Assembly (NCBI RefSeq): GCF_001667945.1
Contig: NZ_LZJK01000076.1
Location: 1 to 64,000, forward strand
Reading direction: 5' to 3'
Source: Mycolicibacter sinensis
GTDB lineage: Bacteria; Actinomycetota; Actinomycetes; Mycobacteriales; Mycobacteriaceae
DNA length: 64,000 nucleotides
This document shows, in pieces, positions 20,808 to 31,161 of this stretch. Position 1 is the stretch's first letter. Every line of letters begins with the position of its first letter. Under the pieces are notes generated by a model. The model was not told the DNA's origin. It was given only the letters and a program-made list of their open reading frames with translations, and ran no database searches. Both the position numbers and the translations under genes were made by a program.

Positions 20808-21722
20808 GTGCCAGTGCCTGCCGACCCCAGCCCCGCCCTGCAGTCCTACGCCCACCCCGAGAGGTTGGTGACCGCCGACTGGCTCGCGGGCAATCTTGGT
20901 AAATCCGGTCTCGTCGTGGTGGAGTCCGACGAGGATGTGCTGCTCTACGACGTCGGCCACATTCCCGGCGCGGTGAAGATCGACTGGGTCACCGACCTCA
21001 ACGACGCGCCGGTCCGGGACTACATCACCGGGGAGCAGTTCGCCGACCTGATGAACCGCAAGGGCATCTCCCGCGACGACACCGTGGTGATCTACGGCGA
21101 CAAGTCCAACTGGTGGGCGGCCTACGCGCTGTGGGTGTTCACCCTGTTCGGCCATGAAGACGTCCGGCTGCTCGACGGCGGGCGCGACCTGTGGGTGTCC
21201 TCGGGCCGCGAGACCACCCTGGACGTCCCGTCGAAGACGACCACCGGCTACCCGGTGGTGCAGCGCAACGACGCCCCGATCCGGGCCTACAAGGACGACG
21301 TGCTGCAGATCCTCGGCCGCGAGCCGCTGATCGATGTCCGCTCGCCGCAGGAGTACACCGGCGAGCGCACCCACATGCCGGACTACCCGGAGGAGGGTGT
21401 GCTGCGTGGCGGCCACATCCCCACCGCGGTGTCCATTCCGTGGAGCAAGGCGGCCGACGACGCCGGCCGGTTCCGCAAGCGCGAGGAATTGGAAGAGCTC
21501 TACGGGTTCCTGCAGCCCGGGGACAAGCCAGTTGCCTACTGCCGCATCGGGGAACGCTCCAGCCACACCTGGTTCGTGCTCACCCACCTGCTCGGCATGG
21601 AGGGCGTCCGCAACTACGACGGCTCCTGGACCGAGTGGGGCAACACCGTGCGGGTTCCGATCGTCGACGGCCCGGAGCCGGGTGCTGCGCCCGCGGCAGC
21701 GCAGGGAGCCGCAGCCAGCTGA
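20808..21722 (+). CDS. sseA: Thiosulfate sulfurtransferase SseA (rhodanese)
   Basis: A 304-residue tandem rhodanese. The N-terminal inactive domain holds [15 protein letters not shown]; the C-terminal domain holds the catalytic cysteine in [15 protein letters not shown] (about residue 245). A TAGGCT box (20795-20800) lies 7 bp before the GTG start, suggesting a leaderless mRNA. The next gene, a SufE-like protein, overlaps the stop (TGATG). The pair moves sulfane sulfur, as in M. tuberculosis Rv3283-Rv3284. The alanine-rich tail is unremarkable. Confidence 0.94.
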   Translation: MPVPADPSPALQSYAHPERLVTADWLAGNLGKSGLVVVESDEDVLLYDVGHIPGAVKIDWVTDLNDAPVRDYITGEQFADLMNRKGISRDDTVVIYGDKSNWWAAYALWVFTLFGHEDVRLLDGGRDLWVSSGRETTLDVPSKTTTGYPVVQRNDAPIRAYKDDVLQILGREPLIDVRSPQEYTGERTHMPDYPEEGVLRGGHIPTAVSIPWSKAADDAGRFRKREELEELYGFLQPGDKPVAYCRIGERSSHTWFVLTHLLGMEGVRNYDGSWTEWGNTVRVPIVDGPEPGAAPAAAQGAAAS

Positions 21723-22138
21723 TGAGCCTGCCGGAGGGATTGGCGCAGGTGGTGTCCGACTTCGCCGAAGTCGAAGGCCAGGACAAGCTCAAGCTGCTGA
21801 TCGAATTCGCCGACGAACTGCCCGAACTGCCCGAAGAGCTGACCGAATCAGCCATGGAACCGGTACCCGAGTGCCAGTCGCCGTTGTTTATGCATGTCGA
21901 TGCCGCCGACCCGCAACGGGTGCGGCTGTATTTCAGCGCGCCTCCCGAGGCGCCGACGACGCGCGGCTTCGCATCGATCTGGGCCGCCGGCCTCGACGGC
22001 GAACCGGCCGACGTCATCCTGGGCGTGCCGGAGGATTTCGCGTCACAGCTCGGGCTGGCCGCACTGATCAGCCCGCTGCGACTACGGGGTATGTCGGCCA
22101 TGTTGACCCGCATCAAGCGGCATTTACGCGCCGCGTAA
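21722..22138 (+). CDS. SufE-family sulfur acceptor protein
   Basis: A 138-residue cytoplasmic sulfur-transfer protein. It carries the SufE signatures [17 protein letters not shown] and the sulfur-accepting cysteine in [10 protein letters not shown] (about residue 52), followed by the strand-helix order of the family. Translation is coupled to sseA through a TGATG overlap, so it probably accepts sulfur from SseA or a cysteine desulfurase. Position matches Rv3284. Confidence 0.92.
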   Translation: MSLPEGLAQVVSDFAEVEGQDKLKLLIEFADELPELPEELTESAMEPVPECQSPLFMHVDAADPQRVRLYFSAPPEAPTTRGFASIWAAGLDGEPADVILGVPEDFASQLGLAALISPLRLRGMSAMLTRIKRHLRAA

Positions 22139-22192
22139 GGGGCACTGGAACAGGTTCAGCGGTCGCGCTTTACACTGCCTGAAGCTAGATTC

Positions 22193-24029
<1,837 letters not shown>

Positions 24030-24080
24030 CGGGGCCTCATCGAAGCTGTCGAGATCAATGCCGGCCCGTGGTATCTGCGG

Positions 24081-24446
24081 ATGCCACGGGCCGACACTCG
24101 TGTCGATGACCGTCCTGCACTGGCCGACCTCGGTGAGACCGACCCGGACTACGTAGCCCAGGCGGTCACCGGGTGGGCCGATGACACGCGTTATCTGTGG
24201 GCGGTCTGCGAACCGACCACGGGTGAGCTGCTGGCCGAGGTGACCCTGGACCCGGTCTGCGGCGCGATCGCGACCCGCAGCCGCCCCAGTCATGAGCAGG
24301 CGGCGCGCACCGGGGCCGACGCGGTCTCCCGGTTCGCCGCCGGTGCGCTAGGCCTGACCCCGACGGTGATTGCCGGCCCGGGAGGCCTGTGCGCTGCGGT
24401 TCCGACCGACGAAAATCCAGGCCGCGCCGCCGATCCCCAGCGCTAA
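24081..24446 (+). CDS. Probable GNAT-like acetyltransferase-related protein
   Basis: A 121-residue protein whose sequence (DRPALADLG, WADDTRYLWAVCEPTTGELLAEVTL, then a helix before ALGL) resembles a trimmed GNAT fold, although the acetyl-CoA loop is not obvious. Coding-like sequence in the same frame continues upstream to about 24036 (IEAVEINAGPWYLRM) but holds no ATG, GTG or TTG after the accA3 stop, so the original start may have been lost or be non-standard. The 3' end overlaps the UsfY-like gene by about 100 bp on the other strand. Confidence 0.5.
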   Translation: MPRADTRVDDRPALADLGETDPDYVAQAVTGWADDTRYLWAVCEPTTGELLAEVTLDPVCGAIATRSRPSHEQAARTGADAVSRFAAGALGLTPTVIAGPGGLCAAVPTDENPGRAADPQR

Positions 24447-24635
24447 GACGGCGATCCCGAACCCCACCGACCAGCCGGCGTGATGCTGTGCCACCGCGCT
24501 GACGAATCCCGCCAGCGCCAGCACCGCCATCACGAGCATGGCCAGTCCCGGCGCTTCACGGCGGTCCTTGAAGACCATCCCGGCCCGGGGCCGGGTTGTG
24601 CGCGCCTCATCGATCGGATGCTCGGTCTCGCTCAT
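24348..24635 (-). CDS. UsfY-like small membrane protein
   Basis: A 95-residue protein with the N-terminal pattern DEARTTRPRAG and then KDRREAPGL, which resembles UsfY of the M. tuberculosis sigF operon, followed by two membrane helices (about residues 31-48 and 54-74). Function unknown. A perfect SigF-type promoter lies 9 bp before the ATG. In M. tuberculosis usfY is followed by rsbW and sigF, and that operon abuts accA3; here the gene is near accA3 but rsbW and sigF are missing. The family assignment is by eye. Confidence 0.6.
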   Translation of the reverse strand: MSETEHPIDEARTTRPRAGMVFKDRREAPGLAMLVMAVLALAGFVSAVAQHHAGWSVGFGIAVLALGIGGAAWIFVGRNRSAQASRAGNHRRGQA

Positions 24636-24644
24636 GGGTCCCTG

Positions 24645-24670
24645 ATACCCGCGGCGGACGGGCGCAAAAC
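24645..24670 (-). promoter_or_regulatory. SigF-type promoter, UsfY-like gene
   Basis: Minus-strand GTTT-N16-GGGTAT, exact consensus, with the -10 element 9 bp from the ATG. The mRNA leader would be at most a few bases. Confidence 0.65.
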
Positions 24671-24724
24671 CCTCTGCGCTGCTGGCGGCGACCTCCCCCG
24701 GGTCCGCCGCGCTCGCAGTCCCCG

Positions 24725-25708
24725 CTACGCCGCGGCGCGCAGCGCTGCCAGCAGCGGTTCCGCGGCCTTGGCCAGGAAAGCCTCCTGCGTCTCCCCGCCG
24801 ATCTGGATGAGCGCGATGTCGGTGAAACCGGCTGCGGAGTAGGCGCGCACCGCCTCGACAATGGCGTCCAGATCCGGGCCGCACGGGATCGCGTCCGCGA
24901 CATCCTGCGGCGTGACGAATTGGGTGGCCGCCGCGAACGCCGCCGGCGTCGGCAACTCCGAGTTGACCAGCCATCCGCCGCCGAACCAGCGGAACTGCCG
25001 GTGGGCGCGCTGCACCGCGGCGTCCCGGTCGGGGTCCCAGCACACCGGAAGCTGTCCGATGACCCGGCCGCCGTCCAGTCCGGAGGCCTGCCGCGCGGTG
25101 TGCCAGGCGTGGACCAGTTCCGCATCCGGCTGCACCGCGATCAGATCGTCGGCGGCGGTGGCGAATCGGTCCACGCCGTTGCGGCCCGACACCGCCACGG
25201 CCAGTGCCACCGGGATCTCCGGAAGGTCCCACAGCCGGGCCTGGTCGACCTGGAAGTGGTCGCCGCACAGGTTGACGGTCTCGCCCATCAGCAGCTCACG
25301 GATGATCTTGATCGCTTCGCCGAGCATGGCCTGCCTGCGCCGGACATTCGGCCAGCCGGCACCGGTGACGATGTGCTCGTTGAGGTTCTCCCCGCTGCCC
25401 AGGCCCAGCGTGAATCGGCCGTCGGCGAGGATCTGCACCGTGGCCGCCTGCTGCGCCACCACCGCCGGGTGGTAGCGCATCGTCGGGCAGGTGACATAAG
25501 AGCACAGCTCCACCCGTTCGGTGGCCTGCGCGACCGCCCCCAGCACCGCCCAGGCGTTCGGAGCGTGGCCCTGCGAAGTCAGCCACGGTGAGAAGTGGTC
25601 GCTGCACACCTCGAAGTCGAAACCTCGTTCTTCAGCGGAAACGGCATAACGGACAAGGTCTTTGGGCCCGCTCTGCTCGGTCATCAGGGTGTAGCCGAAC
25701 CGTGTCAT
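24725..25708 (-). CDS. F420-dependent LLM-class oxidoreductase (first paralogue)
   Basis: A 327-residue luciferase-like monooxygenase-fold enzyme expected to use coenzyme F420. Fold markers are CSDHFSPW (about residues 35-42), SYVTCPTMRYHPAVVAQQAAT, and LGLGSGENLNEHI, which places it with F420-dependent glucose-6-phosphate-dehydrogenase-like enzymes. Substrate unknown. ATG at 25708 is preferred because a consensus SigF-type promoter ends 9 bp upstream; an earlier in-frame start would lie inside that promoter. It is divergent from the haem-oxygenase-like gene, which has its own SigF-type promoter. Confidence 0.88.
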   Translation of the reverse strand: MTRFGYTLMTEQSGPKDLVRYAVSAEERGFDFEVCSDHFSPWLTSQGHAPNAWAVLGAVAQATERVELCSYVTCPTMRYHPAVVAQQAATVQILADGRFTLGLGSGENLNEHIVTGAGWPNVRRRQAMLGEAIKIIRELLMGETVNLCGDHFQVDQARLWDLPEIPVALAVAVSGRNGVDRFATAADDLIAVQPDAELVHAWHTARQASGLDGGRVIGQLPVCWDPDRDAAVQRAHRQFRWFGGGWLVNSELPTPAAFAAATQFVTPQDVADAIPCGPDLDAIVEAVRAYSAAGFTDIALIQIGGETQEAFLAKAAEPLLAALRAAA

Positions 25709-25717
25709 GGACCCCGG

Positions 25718-25742
25718 GTACCCAACAGCCGACCACCGAAAC
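25718..25742 (-). promoter_or_regulatory. SigF-type promoter, F420 oxidoreductase
   Basis: Minus-strand GTTT-N15-GGGTAC, exact consensus. The -10 element ends 9 bp from the ATG. It is paired with a divergent promoter 24 bp away. Confidence 0.65.
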
Positions 25743-25765
25743 GAAGACCACGGCGCCCCGACGCC

Positions 25766-25792
25766 GTTTGGCCGCAGCCCCACTCGGGGTAC
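25766..25792 (+). promoter_or_regulatory. SigF-type promoter, haem-oxygenase-like gene
   Basis: GTTT-N17-GGGTAC, exact consensus. The -10 element ends 8 bp before the GTG start, implying a leaderless or almost leaderless mRNA. Confidence 0.65.
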
Positions 25793-25800
25793 CCGCGAGC

Positions 25801-26808
25801 GTGACGATCGCACCTACCCGCACCGAACCCGCGCTGCCCGTCGCCTGCGGCCCGCTGTCCTCAGCGGTCTGCGAGCTGCTGCGCCGGCCCGCGGGCGCCA
25901 CCGAGGGGTTCGCCACCCGCACCGCCGGCGCGGACCCGTATGGCCGAGACCTGCACCTGGCCCTGTACGTCTGTTACGAGCTGCATTACCGCGGCTTCGC
26001 CGGGGTGGACCCGGACTGGGAATGGGACGCCACCTTATTGGACCTTCGCGCCGAGTTGGAGCGCGTGTTCCTCAATAGTGTGCGGCAGGATGTCGGACCG
26101 ATACCGCCGGACACCACCGCGTGCGACGAAATGGCTGCTGCCGCAACCGAGCCCGTGCACGGCAGCGGCCCCTCGTGGTATCTGCGCGACCACGGCACCT
26201 GGGAGCAGGCCCGTGAGTACTTCGTGCACCGGTCGCTGTATCACCTCAAAGAAGGTGATCCGCATGCCTGGGCCATCCCCCGCCTGACCGGCCAGGCCAA
26301 GGCCTCCTTTGTCGCGGTCGAGTTCGACGAGTACGGCGCCGGCCGCGGCCCACGGGTGCACCAGCAGCTCTTCGCCGATCTGCTCACCGCTGCCGGCCTG
26401 AACGCCGAGTACCTCGCCTACCTCGACGTGGTGCCCGCCGAGTCGCTCGCGGTGGTGAATCTGATGTCGTTGTTCGGGTTACACCGCAGGTGGCGCGGTG
26501 CAGCCGTGGGGCATTTCGCCTCCACGGAGATCACCTCGCCGCCGGGGTCCAGCCGCCTGGTGGCCGCGTTGCGGCGGATGGGCGCACCCGAGCCGTGCGT
26601 GACGTTCTACGCCGAACACGTCGAGGCCGACGCGGTACACGAGCAGGTGGTGCGCACAGATGTGGTCGAGGATCTGATCCGCCAGGACCCGCACCTGCAG
26701 GCCGATGTGGTTTTCGGTATGCGTGCCCGCGACGCGGTGGAGAACCGACTGGCCGATCTCATGATGTCGGCATGGTCGGCGGGGCGTTCTTCGCTGTGTG
26801 CGATGTGA
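25801..26808 (+). CDS. Iron-containing redox enzyme, haem-oxygenase-like fold
   Basis: A 335-residue soluble helical protein matching the family of non-haem iron enzymes with a haem-oxygenase-like fold. Candidate metal ligands are the glutamate/histidine sets in YVCYELHYRGFAG (about residues 58-70), FDEYGAGRGPRVHQQLF, and FYAEHVEADAVHEQVV, spaced as in diiron members of the family. The reaction is unknown; relatives make alkenes, cleave amino acids or oxidise small molecules. The GTG start is fixed by the SigF-type promoter 8 bp upstream. Divergent from the F420 oxidoreductase. Confidence 0.8.
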   Translation: MTIAPTRTEPALPVACGPLSSAVCELLRRPAGATEGFATRTAGADPYGRDLHLALYVCYELHYRGFAGVDPDWEWDATLLDLRAELERVFLNSVRQDVGPIPPDTTACDEMAAAATEPVHGSGPSWYLRDHGTWEQAREYFVHRSLYHLKEGDPHAWAIPRLTGQAKASFVAVEFDEYGAGRGPRVHQQLFADLLTAAGLNAEYLAYLDVVPAESLAVVNLMSLFGLHRRWRGAAVGHFASTEITSPPGSSRLVAALRRMGAPEPCVTFYAEHVEADAVHEQVVRTDVVEDLIRQDPHLQADVVFGMRARDAVENRLADLMMSAWSAGRSSLCAM

Positions 26809-27000
26809 AACTTAAGCTTTCACTGGGATTTTGCGGAATTTGTGGTTCATCCCTTTACCAATCGGATCACGCCTCGGTAACGTCTGGTTCCTCCGGTTGA
26901 GTTCACAGCCGCAGTTGAACGTCACCGTGTTTAAGCCGCTCGCGAAGAGCTTGCGCTGACGTGATCCAACAGCACGATTCGTCGACTGATGGAGCCGCAG

Positions 27001-27453
27001 ATGACTAGCAGCAAGATTTCCCCCGCTTCAGGGACCGCTTTCGCCACTCCCGCAACGGAAGCCACCCAGGCGTGGCGGAATCACACCGCCAAATTCACCG
27101 TGCACTGGGGACGGGCGGGAGCAGTGGTCGCCGCGGACGGGGAAATCGACGCAGCCAATGCAAGCCCGTTCGCCGATTACGCCAGGCGCTGCGCCGACTG
27201 CTGCGAATGGCTGATCCTGGACTTGGCCGATTTGTCGTTTATCGGCACGGTCGGGTTTACCGCCCTGCAGTCGATCAGCGCCAGGTGTGCCGCCGCGCGG
27301 ACCCGGCTGAGGGTGATACCGAGCCCGGCGGTGTCGGCGGTGCTGCGGATCTGTGACCCGCAGGCGCGGCTTCCCCTGGTGGCGTCGCTGGCCGACGCCC
27401 TGGACGACGTGCAGAAGTCCGGCCGGCCGCTGCGCGCGGTGCCCCCGATCTAG
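27001..27453 (+). CDS. STAS-domain protein (anti-sigma-factor antagonist type)
   Basis: A 150-residue protein with a disordered 35-residue N-terminus and a STAS fold: VVAADGEIDAANASPFADYA, then LILDLADLSFIGTVGFTALQ. The usual phosphorylated serine position reads threonine (FIGTVGF, about residue 83), as in several mycobacterial SigF-pathway antagonists. It could bind an RsbW-like anti-sigma factor. A second ATG 12 bp upstream (26989) is possible. The 190 bp between it and the preceding gene hold no promoter that is recognised. It is convergent with katE and overlaps it by 4 bp. Confidence 0.82.
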   Translation: MTSSKISPASGTAFATPATEATQAWRNHTAKFTVHWGRAGAVVAADGEIDAANASPFADYARRCADCCEWLILDLADLSFIGTVGFTALQSISARCAAARTRLRVIPSPAVSAVLRICDPQARLPLVASLADALDDVQKSGRPLRAVPPI

Positions 27454-29588
27454 GCGGGCACCGCATCGGCGGCGCGGTCCCAGGCGCGGTGCTTGGCCAG
27501 CTCAGTGGTGAACGCGTCGAAGAATTCGTCGTTGAGGTCGTCCGCCGCCGCGGTTGTGGTGACCACTCCGGTGGAGACGGTGACGCCGGTGTCCTCGGCC
27601 AGCCGTTCGGCGATGCCGGCTTTGGGCAGCAACTCCACGCCCGCCCCGAATGCCCCGACGGGTTTGAGGTGCTTGTAGGCCTCGGTGATGAAGTGCATCG
27701 CGTAGCCGTCGGCGGACAGGGCGCGCACCGCGTCCGGACCGCACGGCACCACCACCGCGTCGTAAAGCACCGAGGCCATGGTGGTGATCGCCCGGTCGAC
27801 ACTCAACTGGCCGCCCGAGCCGCCGGCCAGCTCCCCGCCCGCGATCGGGGCCAGCACTTCGGCGATGGCACCGCGCCGGCGCATCTCCTCGACGAAGCGT
27901 TCCACACCGACCACGTCGACGCCGTCGGCGGCCAGCACCGCGATCTTGCGGGTTTCGATGCTGGCGCTGCCCCGCGCGTCCGGCGGAAGGGTGGCGCTGT
28001 GCAGCTGCGAGAGCGCCGGTGACACAGGTGCCTTCTCGGCGGCCTGGTCAAGCGGCTGCTCTTTGGGCACCGGCAGGCCCAGCTTGCCGGCCACCTGACT
28101 CGCCAGGTCGTGGTCGATGCGGTTGAGCTGCTCGACGACGCGCTGGCGGATCTCGATGGTCTCACATTTTCCCAGTTCGAAGGCGTACGCGGCGACGATA
28201 TGCTCGGCCTCCGGTGCTGACATGCTCTGGTAGAACATCCGCGCCTGGCTGTAGTGGTTCTCGAAGCTGGCGGCGCGTTTGCGGATCTTGTCGCCGTCCA
28301 CCTTCTGCGTGTAGTGCCGGAACACCTCGTCGTCCCCGGCCAGTGCGGGGCAGCCGCCGCCCAGCGAATTCTTGTAGTAGCTCGACTTACCGACCGGGAT
28401 GGCGTGTTGGCTGTAGCCGTCGTGCTGGTTGGTGTGCACCGGCGCCACCGGCCGATTGATCGGTAGATGATTGAAATTCGGTCCGCCGAGCCGGATCAAC
28501 TGGGTGTCCAGATAGGAGAAGTTGCGGAACTGCAGCAGTGGATCGTTGGTGAAATCGATTCCCGGCACCACGTTGGCGGTGCAGAAGGCCACCTGCTCGG
28601 TTTCGGCGAAGAAGTTGTCGGGGTTGCGGTTGAGTACCATTTTACCCACTGGGCGTACCGGAACCTGTTCCTCCGGAATGATTTTCGTGGCATCCAACAG
28701 ATCGAAATCGAAACTGAATTCGTCGCTCTCGGGCACCAATTGCACCCCGAGCTCCCACTCCGGGTACTGGCCGGCCTCGATGGAGTCCCACAGGTCCCGG
28801 CGGTTGAAGTCGGGGTCTTTGCCGGCGATCTTCTGGCATTCGTCCCAGATCAGCGAATGCACGCCGAGCTTGGGCTTCCAGTGGAACTTCACGAAGGTGC
28901 CTTGTCCCTTGGCGTTGACGAAGCGGAAGGTGTGCACCCCGAAGCCCTGCATCATCCGGTAGCTGCGCGGCAACGCGCGGTCCGACATCAGCCACATGAT
29001 GGCGTGCAGCGTCTCGGGCTGCAGCGACACGAAGTCCCACAGGGTGTCGTGGGCGGACTGGGCCTGCGGGATCTCGTTGTCCGGTTCGGGCTTCACCGCG
29101 TGCACGAAGTCGGGGAACTTGATCCCGTCCTGGATGAAGAAGACCGGGAAGTTGTTGCCCACCAGGTCGTAGTTGCCCTGTTCGGTATAGAACTTGGTGG
29201 CGAACCCGCGCACGTCGCGCACGGTGTCGGCCGAGCCGCGGAAGCCCGCCACGGTGGAGAACCGCACGAACACCGGGGTCTTGGTGCCCGGAGTGGTCAG
29301 AAACCGTGCCGCGGTGTACTCGGCCAGTGAATCGTCGTAGGGCTCGAAGTAGCCGTAGGCGCCCGACCCGCGCGCATGCACCACCCGCTCGGGGATCCGC
29401 TCGTGGTCGAAGTGCATGACCTTCTCACGCGCGTGGAAGTCCTCCAGCAGCGTCGGCCCGCGCTCCCCGACGGTCAGCGCGTCGTCGGTGTGGTCGACCC
29501 GCACTCCCTGCTGGGTGGTCAGGTATCCGGACTGCCGGTCGATCCGGTGCTGGTCGAGCTGGCGCTGCTTGGGGTCGTCGGTAGCCAC
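27450..29588 (-). CDS. katE: Large-subunit monofunctional catalase KatE
   Basis: A 712-residue clade II haem catalase converting hydrogen peroxide to water and oxygen. The catalytic histidine is in [14 protein letters not shown] (about residue 63), the distal asparagine in [10 protein letters not shown], and the proximal haem tyrosine in [15 protein letters not shown]. The C-terminal 150 residues form the extra DJ-1/class I amidotransferase-like domain ([14 protein letters not shown]...) of large catalases. GTG at 29588 follows a GGAGAGAGGA ribosome site. It is divergent from the HAD operon, and the 87 bp between them hold SigF-like elements in both directions. Confidence 0.95.
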   Translation of the reverse strand: MATDDPKQRQLDQHRIDRQSGYLTTQQGVRVDHTDDALTVGERGPTLLEDFHAREKVMHFDHERIPERVVHARGSGAYGYFEPYDDSLAEYTAARFLTTPGTKTPVFVRFSTVAGFRGSADTVRDVRGFATKFYTEQGNYDLVGNNFPVFFIQDGIKFPDFVHAVKPEPDNEIPQAQSAHDTLWDFVSLQPETLHAIMWLMSDRALPRSYRMMQGFGVHTFRFVNAKGQGTFVKFHWKPKLGVHSLIWDECQKIAGKDPDFNRRDLWDSIEAGQYPEWELGVQLVPESDEFSFDFDLLDATKIIPEEQVPVRPVGKMVLNRNPDNFFAETEQVAFCTANVVPGIDFTNDPLLQFRNFSYLDTQLIRLGGPNFNHLPINRPVAPVHTNQHDGYSQHAIPVGKSSYYKNSLGGGCPALAGDDEVFRHYTQKVDGDKIRKRAASFENHYSQARMFYQSMSAPEAEHIVAAYAFELGKCETIEIRQRVVEQLNRIDHDLASQVAGKLGLPVPKEQPLDQAAEKAPVSPALSQLHSATLPPDARGSASIETRKIAVLAADGVDVVGVERFVEEMRRRGAIAEVLAPIAGGELAGGSGGQLSVDRAITTMASVLYDAVVVPCGPDAVRALSADGYAMHFITEAYKHLKPVGAFGAGVELLPKAGIAERLAEDTGVTVSTGVVTTTAAADDLNDEFFDAFTTELAKHRAWDRAADAVPA

Positions 29589-29614
29589 CGTGTGTGTCCT
29601 CTCTCCTGGGGACG

Positions 29615-29639
29615 GTATGGGAATTCCCTGGGTGGGTAT
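29615..29639 (+). promoter_or_regulatory. Candidate SigF-type promoter, HAD operon
   Basis: GTAT-N15-GGGTAT: a perfect -10 element and a -35 element one base from GTTT. It lies 37 bp before the HAD gene start, which has its own GAGAGGGG ribosome site. Confidence 0.4.
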
Positions 29640-29661
29640 CCCAGCCAGGACATCCGCAAAC
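29637..29661 (-). promoter_or_regulatory. Candidate SigF-type promoter, katE
   Basis: Minus-strand GTTT-N15-GGGATA. The -35 and spacing are perfect but the -10 differs from GGGTA. It overlaps the opposing -10 element, so the two promoters would compete. About 49 bp from the katE start. Confidence 0.4.
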
Positions 29662-29675
29662 GAGAGGGGCCGATC

Positions 29676-30365
29676 GTGACCGCCCAATCGGCTGTGTTGT
29701 TCGATGTCGACGGCACTTTGGTCGATTCCAACTACCTGCATGTGCACGCGTGGCGGCGCGCGTTCGCCGAGCAGCACGTCGAGGTGGAGTCCTGGCGCAT
29801 CCACCGCGCCATCGGAATGGACGGATCCGAGTTGGTGCGCCTGCTCTCCGACGATGCGCCCGATGACGTCCGCCAGCGGCTCAAGGACCTGCACACGCGC
29901 TACTACCTGGAGTCGGCGGCGTTGCTGTCGCCGCTGCCGGGCGCCCGCCGGCTGCTGGAACGCATCGCCGCGCTCGATCTGCCGGTGGTGCTGGCCTCTT
30001 CGGCGCCCGAAGAGGAGCTGGCCCTGTTGCGCAAAGCGCTGAACTGCGACGATCTGGTGGACGCGGTCACCTCGTCCGCCGACGTCGACGTCGCCAAACC
30101 GGAACCGGACATCATCGGGATCGCCCTGGACCGGATCGGAGCAACCGCCGATCGGGCGGTTTTTGTGGGCGACGCGATCTGGGATGTGCAGGCGTGCCTG
30201 CGCGCCGGAGTGCCGAGCATCGGCGTGCTCAGCGGCGGAGTGTCCCGCGCCGAGTTGGAAACCGCCGGCGCCACCGCCGTTTTCGACAACGCCGAAGATC
30301 TGGCGCTACACCTCGATCAGACACCGATCGCCGACCTGGCCGACGGGTGGGCCGGACATGGATGA
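29676..30365 (+). CDS. HAD-superfamily phosphatase
   Basis: A 229-residue HAD hydrolase of the beta-phosphoglucomutase/phosphoglycolate-phosphatase group. Motif I is LFDVDGTLVDSN (about residue 8), motif II is in VVLASSAPEEE, motif III is the lysine of DVAKPEPDI, and motif IV is VFVGDAIWDV. An alpha-helical cap lies between motifs I and II. The product is probably a small-molecule phosphatase; the substrate is unknown. The next gene begins 8 bp before its stop, so translation is coupled. First gene of a three-gene operon. Confidence 0.88.
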   Translation: MTAQSAVLFDVDGTLVDSNYLHVHAWRRAFAEQHVEVESWRIHRAIGMDGSELVRLLSDDAPDDVRQRLKDLHTRYYLESAALLSPLPGARRLLERIAALDLPVVLASSAPEEELALLRKALNCDDLVDAVTSSADVDVAKPEPDIIGIALDRIGATADRAVFVGDAIWDVQACLRAGVPSIGVLSGGVSRAELETAGATAVFDNAEDLALHLDQTPIADLADGWAGHG

Positions 30366-31161
30366 GGCTGCGTTTCTGACCACTCTGGTCCGGGCCATCG
30401 GCGCACTGCAGCGCGCCGAGGTGCCCTTCGCCCTGGCCGGCGGAGCGGCGGTGTATGCCCGCGGCGGGCCCCACTCCCACCACGACATCGACCTGCTCGT
30501 CGAACCGTCGGATGCCGAGCGGGCAGCCGACGCCCTCGCCGATATCGGCATGTCGCGGTTCCAGCCGCCGGAGGACTGGCTGCTCAAAGTCTTCGACGGC
30601 GACGTGCTCATCGACTTGATCCATCGCCTCGGTGACACCGCGGTCAGCGCCGAGACGATTTCGCGCGCGCCGGTGCTGCCGGTCGGTTCGATGACCGCAC
30701 ACGTCATCAGCGCGACCGACCTGATGGCGCAGAAGCTCGCGGTGCTGGACTGCCACCGCTGCGATTACGCCGAACTTCTCGTCGTCGCACGGATCCTGCG
30801 CGAACAGGTGGATTGGCCCCAGCTGCGCTGGCGGCTGCGGGACTCACCGTTCGCCCAGGCGTTCTGGCAGCTGCTGTGCGGGCTGTCCATAATCGACGAC
30901 GACCGCACCGCGCCCGCTGAGGCGCCGGCTCATCTGATCGCCGTCGTACGACGCAAGCTGGCCGAAGACCCGGAGATCGGCGAGCTGGGCATCGGGATCG
31001 AAATCGACTCCGACACAGTATGTTTGACAGGCTCAGTCAACGGAGCCCAACGCAAAGCGACGATCGAGACCGCGGTTCGGCGCATCGTGCAACCGCGCAC
31101 CGTCGTCAACGACATCGAAGTGGTCCAGCTGTGCGAGCCCGTCGAGCAGGTGACCGGGTGA
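30358..31161 (+). CDS. Nucleotidyltransferase fused to a BON domain
   Basis: A 267-residue two-domain protein. Residues 1-110 look like a minimal nucleotidyltransferase: FALAGGAAVYARGG followed by SHHDIDLLVEPSD supplies the GG and DxD metal-binding motifs, as in AbiEii/MNT-like proteins. After a helical middle, the last 60 residues form a BON domain: DSDTVCLTGSVNGAQRKATI and then VVNDIEVV. BON domains usually bind membranes or lipids, so the combination is unusual. It overlaps the HAD gene by 8 bp and the phosphoesterase by 4 bp. The target of transfer is unknown. Confidence 0.78.
   Translation: MDEAAFLTTLVRAIGALQRAEVPFALAGGAAVYARGGPHSHHDIDLLVEPSDAERAADALADIGMSRFQPPEDWLLKVFDGDVLIDLIHRLGDTAVSAETISRAPVLPVGSMTAHVISATDLMAQKLAVLDCHRCDYAELLVVARILREQVDWPQLRWRLRDSPFAQAFWQLLCGLSIIDDDRTAPAEAPAHLIAVVRRKLAEDPEIGELGIGIEIDSDTVCLTGSVNGAQRKATIETAVRRIVQPRTVVNDIEVVQLCEPVEQVTG

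Noticed and set aside
26809..26988. Gap before the STAS gene
   Set aside because: Searched for SigF, TANNNT with -35, SOS and inverted-repeat elements; nothing convincing found.
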